DNA from: Malania oleifera
Taxonomy: Eukaryota > Streptophyta > Magnoliopsida > Santalales > Ximeniaceae
Assembly (NCBI RefSeq): GCF_029873635.1
Contig: NC_080421.1
Coordinates: forward strand, 38,358,617-38,422,616
Length of the DNA: 64,000 nt
Direction: 5' to 3'
The notes beneath the pieces were generated by a model. The model saw nothing but the letters and a program-made list of their open reading frames with translations, had not been told where the DNA came from and did not search any database. The stretch's first letter is position 1, and the number at the start of each line of letters is the position of its first letter. The translations under genes and the position numbers were made by a program. Positions 61,248-64,000 of this stretch are shown in pieces.

Positions 61248-64000
61248 TATGGAGGATAGGAAGGAGATGAACGGACACGCTACTGTGAAGATTGAGAGGA
61301 AAAAATTTTATTGCTAATTGCTAGGATAGTACAGCTTTCAGGTTGTCGGAATTTGCAGGGAGATTATCATCTATTATCTTATTGAAAAAGGAGAAGTTCT
61401 TATGGATCTTGAGATCCTTAAGGGTGATCTATTCGGGTCCTTTAGGGGCAGCAAATGGGCAAGGTGAGGATGCTCTTTTCCAAAGAGAGGATGGCAGCAT
61501 TCATATAAAGCTAAGGAGCAAAAAGAGGGGCAGGATTATTTGTATTGAGAAACGGTCTTCCAAAGGTCAAAGGCAAGCACTCCATGTCCAAGAAGGGAAT
61601 CAAAATGGGGAGTGGTATAAGTTCCTAGAAGCCTTGATGAAGCTGTCTATTGACCTTGAAAGACACAGCAGTATAAGTTTTCAAGATTGTGATTCCATGA
61701 ACATCATTCATTGTGAGCATAAGTTGGAGAAGCAAAATGTATTTCAGAGGCACTTGGATAACCACTCATTTTCCAAAGTTGTCTGAAAGCATCCAGTAAA
61801 GGAAAGTAGAATTTATGGGCAATTTGGGAGTAACTCCTTCCCAAACAATGGCGTTGGGAATGGACCGAGAAGGGCTATTAGTAGATGGGTTGAAATGGGT
61901 AAAAATATTGTGGCATTAGACCCGATTCAAGAAGAGGGTCCAAGACCTCTTGGCTCTAAGGAAAGGAGATTTAATGATGCGGGTATCCTTCTAGTGGCCA
62001 GATGGGTAAGCTTGGTGGATTGAAATTTTTTTTAGGAGGGGGGGGGGGGGTTTAAAAAGGCAGGCCCAGCAAAGCTCTTCAGCTAAATTGATGGAGAGGT
62101 TTCAAAGGCACAATATTCGAGAGATTTGAAAGTGATGGAGAAGAATTTGAGGAATGCATTGCTCGCTATTGACCCACAATTATCTTTTAGTTTAGTCGGT
62201 GGGACATTAGAAAGGGAGTTGAAGATTCCTAAGAGTAAAGGGGACTTAGCTCTGACATTGTACTCAAGGGAAGGGAAAGGCAAAACAGTCAAAGGAGGCT
62301 ATGGACAAAGAACTAAATATAATTTGACTACTAGGGGGGGGAGGGGGGGGAGAGGGAGAGGGAGAGGGTATCAAATAAGGAAGATAACTCGAGCAACTTT
62401 TGTGACTCTGAGAAGTTGTTGGTGGATCAACTGAGAGCTGATTGAGATCTGTTTGAAGAGGAAGCCTTGGCACAACTTATAGAGGAAAGTTACGACGGTG
62501 AGGGAGTGGAAGAATTGGGGCAGAGGAAAGACCACGCACAAAGTTTACAACTATATGGGGAAGGGTGTCTTCAAGTGCTCTCAGAAACTGTGTAGGGGGG
62601 TAAAAATGATATTAAACACAATTTAAACCAGACGAAAGAATTGGTACATAAGGGATCTTTGTCCCTTGTCCCTGAGCCTAACTCTGACATGGTGGAGATG
62701 TTCCTTCAGTAAATTGGGTGTTGGTGGGAGGGTATGAAAAGGCAACAATTTCTATGGTCGGACTAAATTCGCCTAAATCTAAAGGAGGTATTCTTCCCCT
62801 TCTCGTTCAATCCGTTATTTCTTCTAACACTTACGCCACAAGGAGGGTTCATCTAGGGGTAGCACTTATGGATCTGGTATCGACCTAAGGGTAGTGAGAA
62901 AGACATTCTAGATCCAAATAAACTCCTTGATAACTTGGGTTTTAAATCAATAAGTCCAGTTGGGATCGAGGTGAAATTGCCAATGATCCCTAGAACTTAT
63001 AAGTGGGGAAAAAAAAAAGAACCTCAGTGCAAAAAGAACTTAAGAACCTAGTTTCTTCTATCGACTATAGGGGAGGAAGGGAGTTGTGAAGGGAGGGAAA
63101 CGAGTGAAATTATGAAAATATGAAAATTGTCAGTTGGAATGTTAGAGGGTTGGGAGATCTTAGAAAGAGGGGGTTAATTAAAGAGGTCCTACTTAGATAT
63201 TCTCTTGATATTATTTTGATTCGAGAGACAAAACTTGAGAATATTGATGGGGGTAGTTAGAGGGATTTGGGAAGGAAGTAATAAGGATTAGGCATTTGTA
63301 CCTTCTCAAGGGTCGGTAGGTGGTATCTTGGTGACGTGGGACACTTGTTCTATTATTAAAGTGGATAGTCTAATAGGCTTTTTCTCTCTTTCCGTCTTAG
63401 TAGACGCAAAACGCTAGGGCCATTGGTGGGTTTCGCCAGTGTATGGTCCTTCTAGACCAACCCTTAGGAGCTCCTTTTGGAATGAGCTTTGCTGTATGTT
63501 TGGCTTTTGTGCTCCTAATTGGATTATGGGAGGTTATTTAACATGGTGAAGTTTCTCCGAGAGAAGAAAGGAGGTGATGAGTTACTGCTATTATGTTGAG
63601 TTTTGACTCTTTTATTAAGGAGTGTGACTTAAGAGACCTTCCTCTTGATAATGCTAATTTTACATGGTCGGTGAGTGGTGCTAGAGCGGTGGCGAGTAGG
63701 ATCGATAGTTTCCTTTTCTATAAGGAGTGGAGGATGAGTTCCCTAATCTCTCTCAATCTATTTTACCTAAGACTTCTGACCACTTTCCCATCATGTTGGA
63801 ATTGAGAAAGGTTGCTTGGAGATCTACTCCTTTTAGGCTTGAAAATATGTGGTTGGATCATGATTCCTTTCATCCCTTAGCTAGGATTCTTGGAATGAGG
63901 ATGTGGAGAGGGGTTAGAAAGGTTTTAGATTCATGAAAAAACTAAAGATATTAAAAGAGAAGTTGAAAGATTGGAATAGGGAGGTGTTCGGAGAATTGAG
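61248..64000 (+). mobile_element. L1 LINE, 5' part, continues beyond window
   Basis: An ORF1-like region starts at the ATG of 61248 (MVMEDRKEMNGHATVKIERK) and continues in pieces (61343-61786, 62126-62434 with a Gly/Arg-rich run). ORF2 begins at ATG 63118-63123 with KIVSWNVRGLGDLRKRG, the APE endonuclease start, followed by RETK near 63220. Later, 'NANFTWSVSGARAVASRIDS' (about 63650-63710) and 'PKTSDHFPIMLELRKVAW' match the C-terminal half of the same endonuclease. Many stops and frameshifts. The reverse transcriptase would lie past 64000. Confidence 0.82.

Noticed and set aside
1-64000. CRISPR arrays, operons, tRNA or rRNA genes, or a new multi-gene system
   Set aside because: None seen. 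The window is plant nuclear DNA with one host gene and transposon-derived sequence; I saw no cloverleaf or rRNA-like sequence, though short RNA genes could be missed by eye.

Overview
The window is nuclear DNA of a higher plant, most likely a dicot with a repeat-rich genome. The reasons are long AT-rich introns, plant L1 and RTE LINEs, Ty1/copia and Ty3/gypsy fossils primed by initiator-Met tRNA, TRIMs and Mutator-type non-autonomous transposons. The species cannot be named from the sequence.

The only clearly functional host gene is SMC1 (cohesin core ATPase) on the minus strand. Fifteen exons between 55473 and 29818 encode the last 915 residues: end of the first coiled coil, hinge, return coil and C-terminal ATPase head. 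About 300 N-terminal residues must lie beyond the right edge. Introns are inflated by repeats. The intron inside the hinge (41224-43522) has AT-AC ends and a textbook U12 5' splice site. Another intron carries a tandem copy of the following exon's start, giving a decoy acceptor.

A block of SMC1 (38309-43530: three exons, the U12 intron and part of the next intron) was duplicated in the same orientation to just beyond the gene's 3' end, where it now spans 6500-27779. This copy is a pseudogene. It was opened by an approximately 6 kb L1 (9505-24518), itself hit by two related Ty1/copia elements (13691-19226 plus, 20865-24346 minus), and by a Mutator-like element (24547-25434). The undisturbed SMC1 copy supplies the empty site for both the L1 and the Mutator-like insertion.

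Layout. 1-1175: partial LTR. About 1900-3160: gypsy gag remnant. 3160-6500: AT-rich non-coding DNA with microsatellites. 6500-27779: disrupted SMC1 duplicate. 27780-28360: broken RING-H2 gene and a foldback hairpin made from its sequence. 28360-29817: SMC1 3' flank. 29818-55473: SMC1, with an RTE LINE (34441-37637), a TRIM, a Mutator-like MITE, L1 fragments and a 2.4 kb LTR in its introns. 56280-58730: gypsy pol remnant with two TRIMs. 58990-60105: L1 fragment. 60320-64000: tandem repeats, then a plus-strand L1 running off the window.

I found no new multi-gene system. The items most worth following are the AT-AC intron in the SMC1 hinge, the RING-derived inverted repeat (a possible small-RNA locus), the duplication with its empty sites, and the decoy exon.
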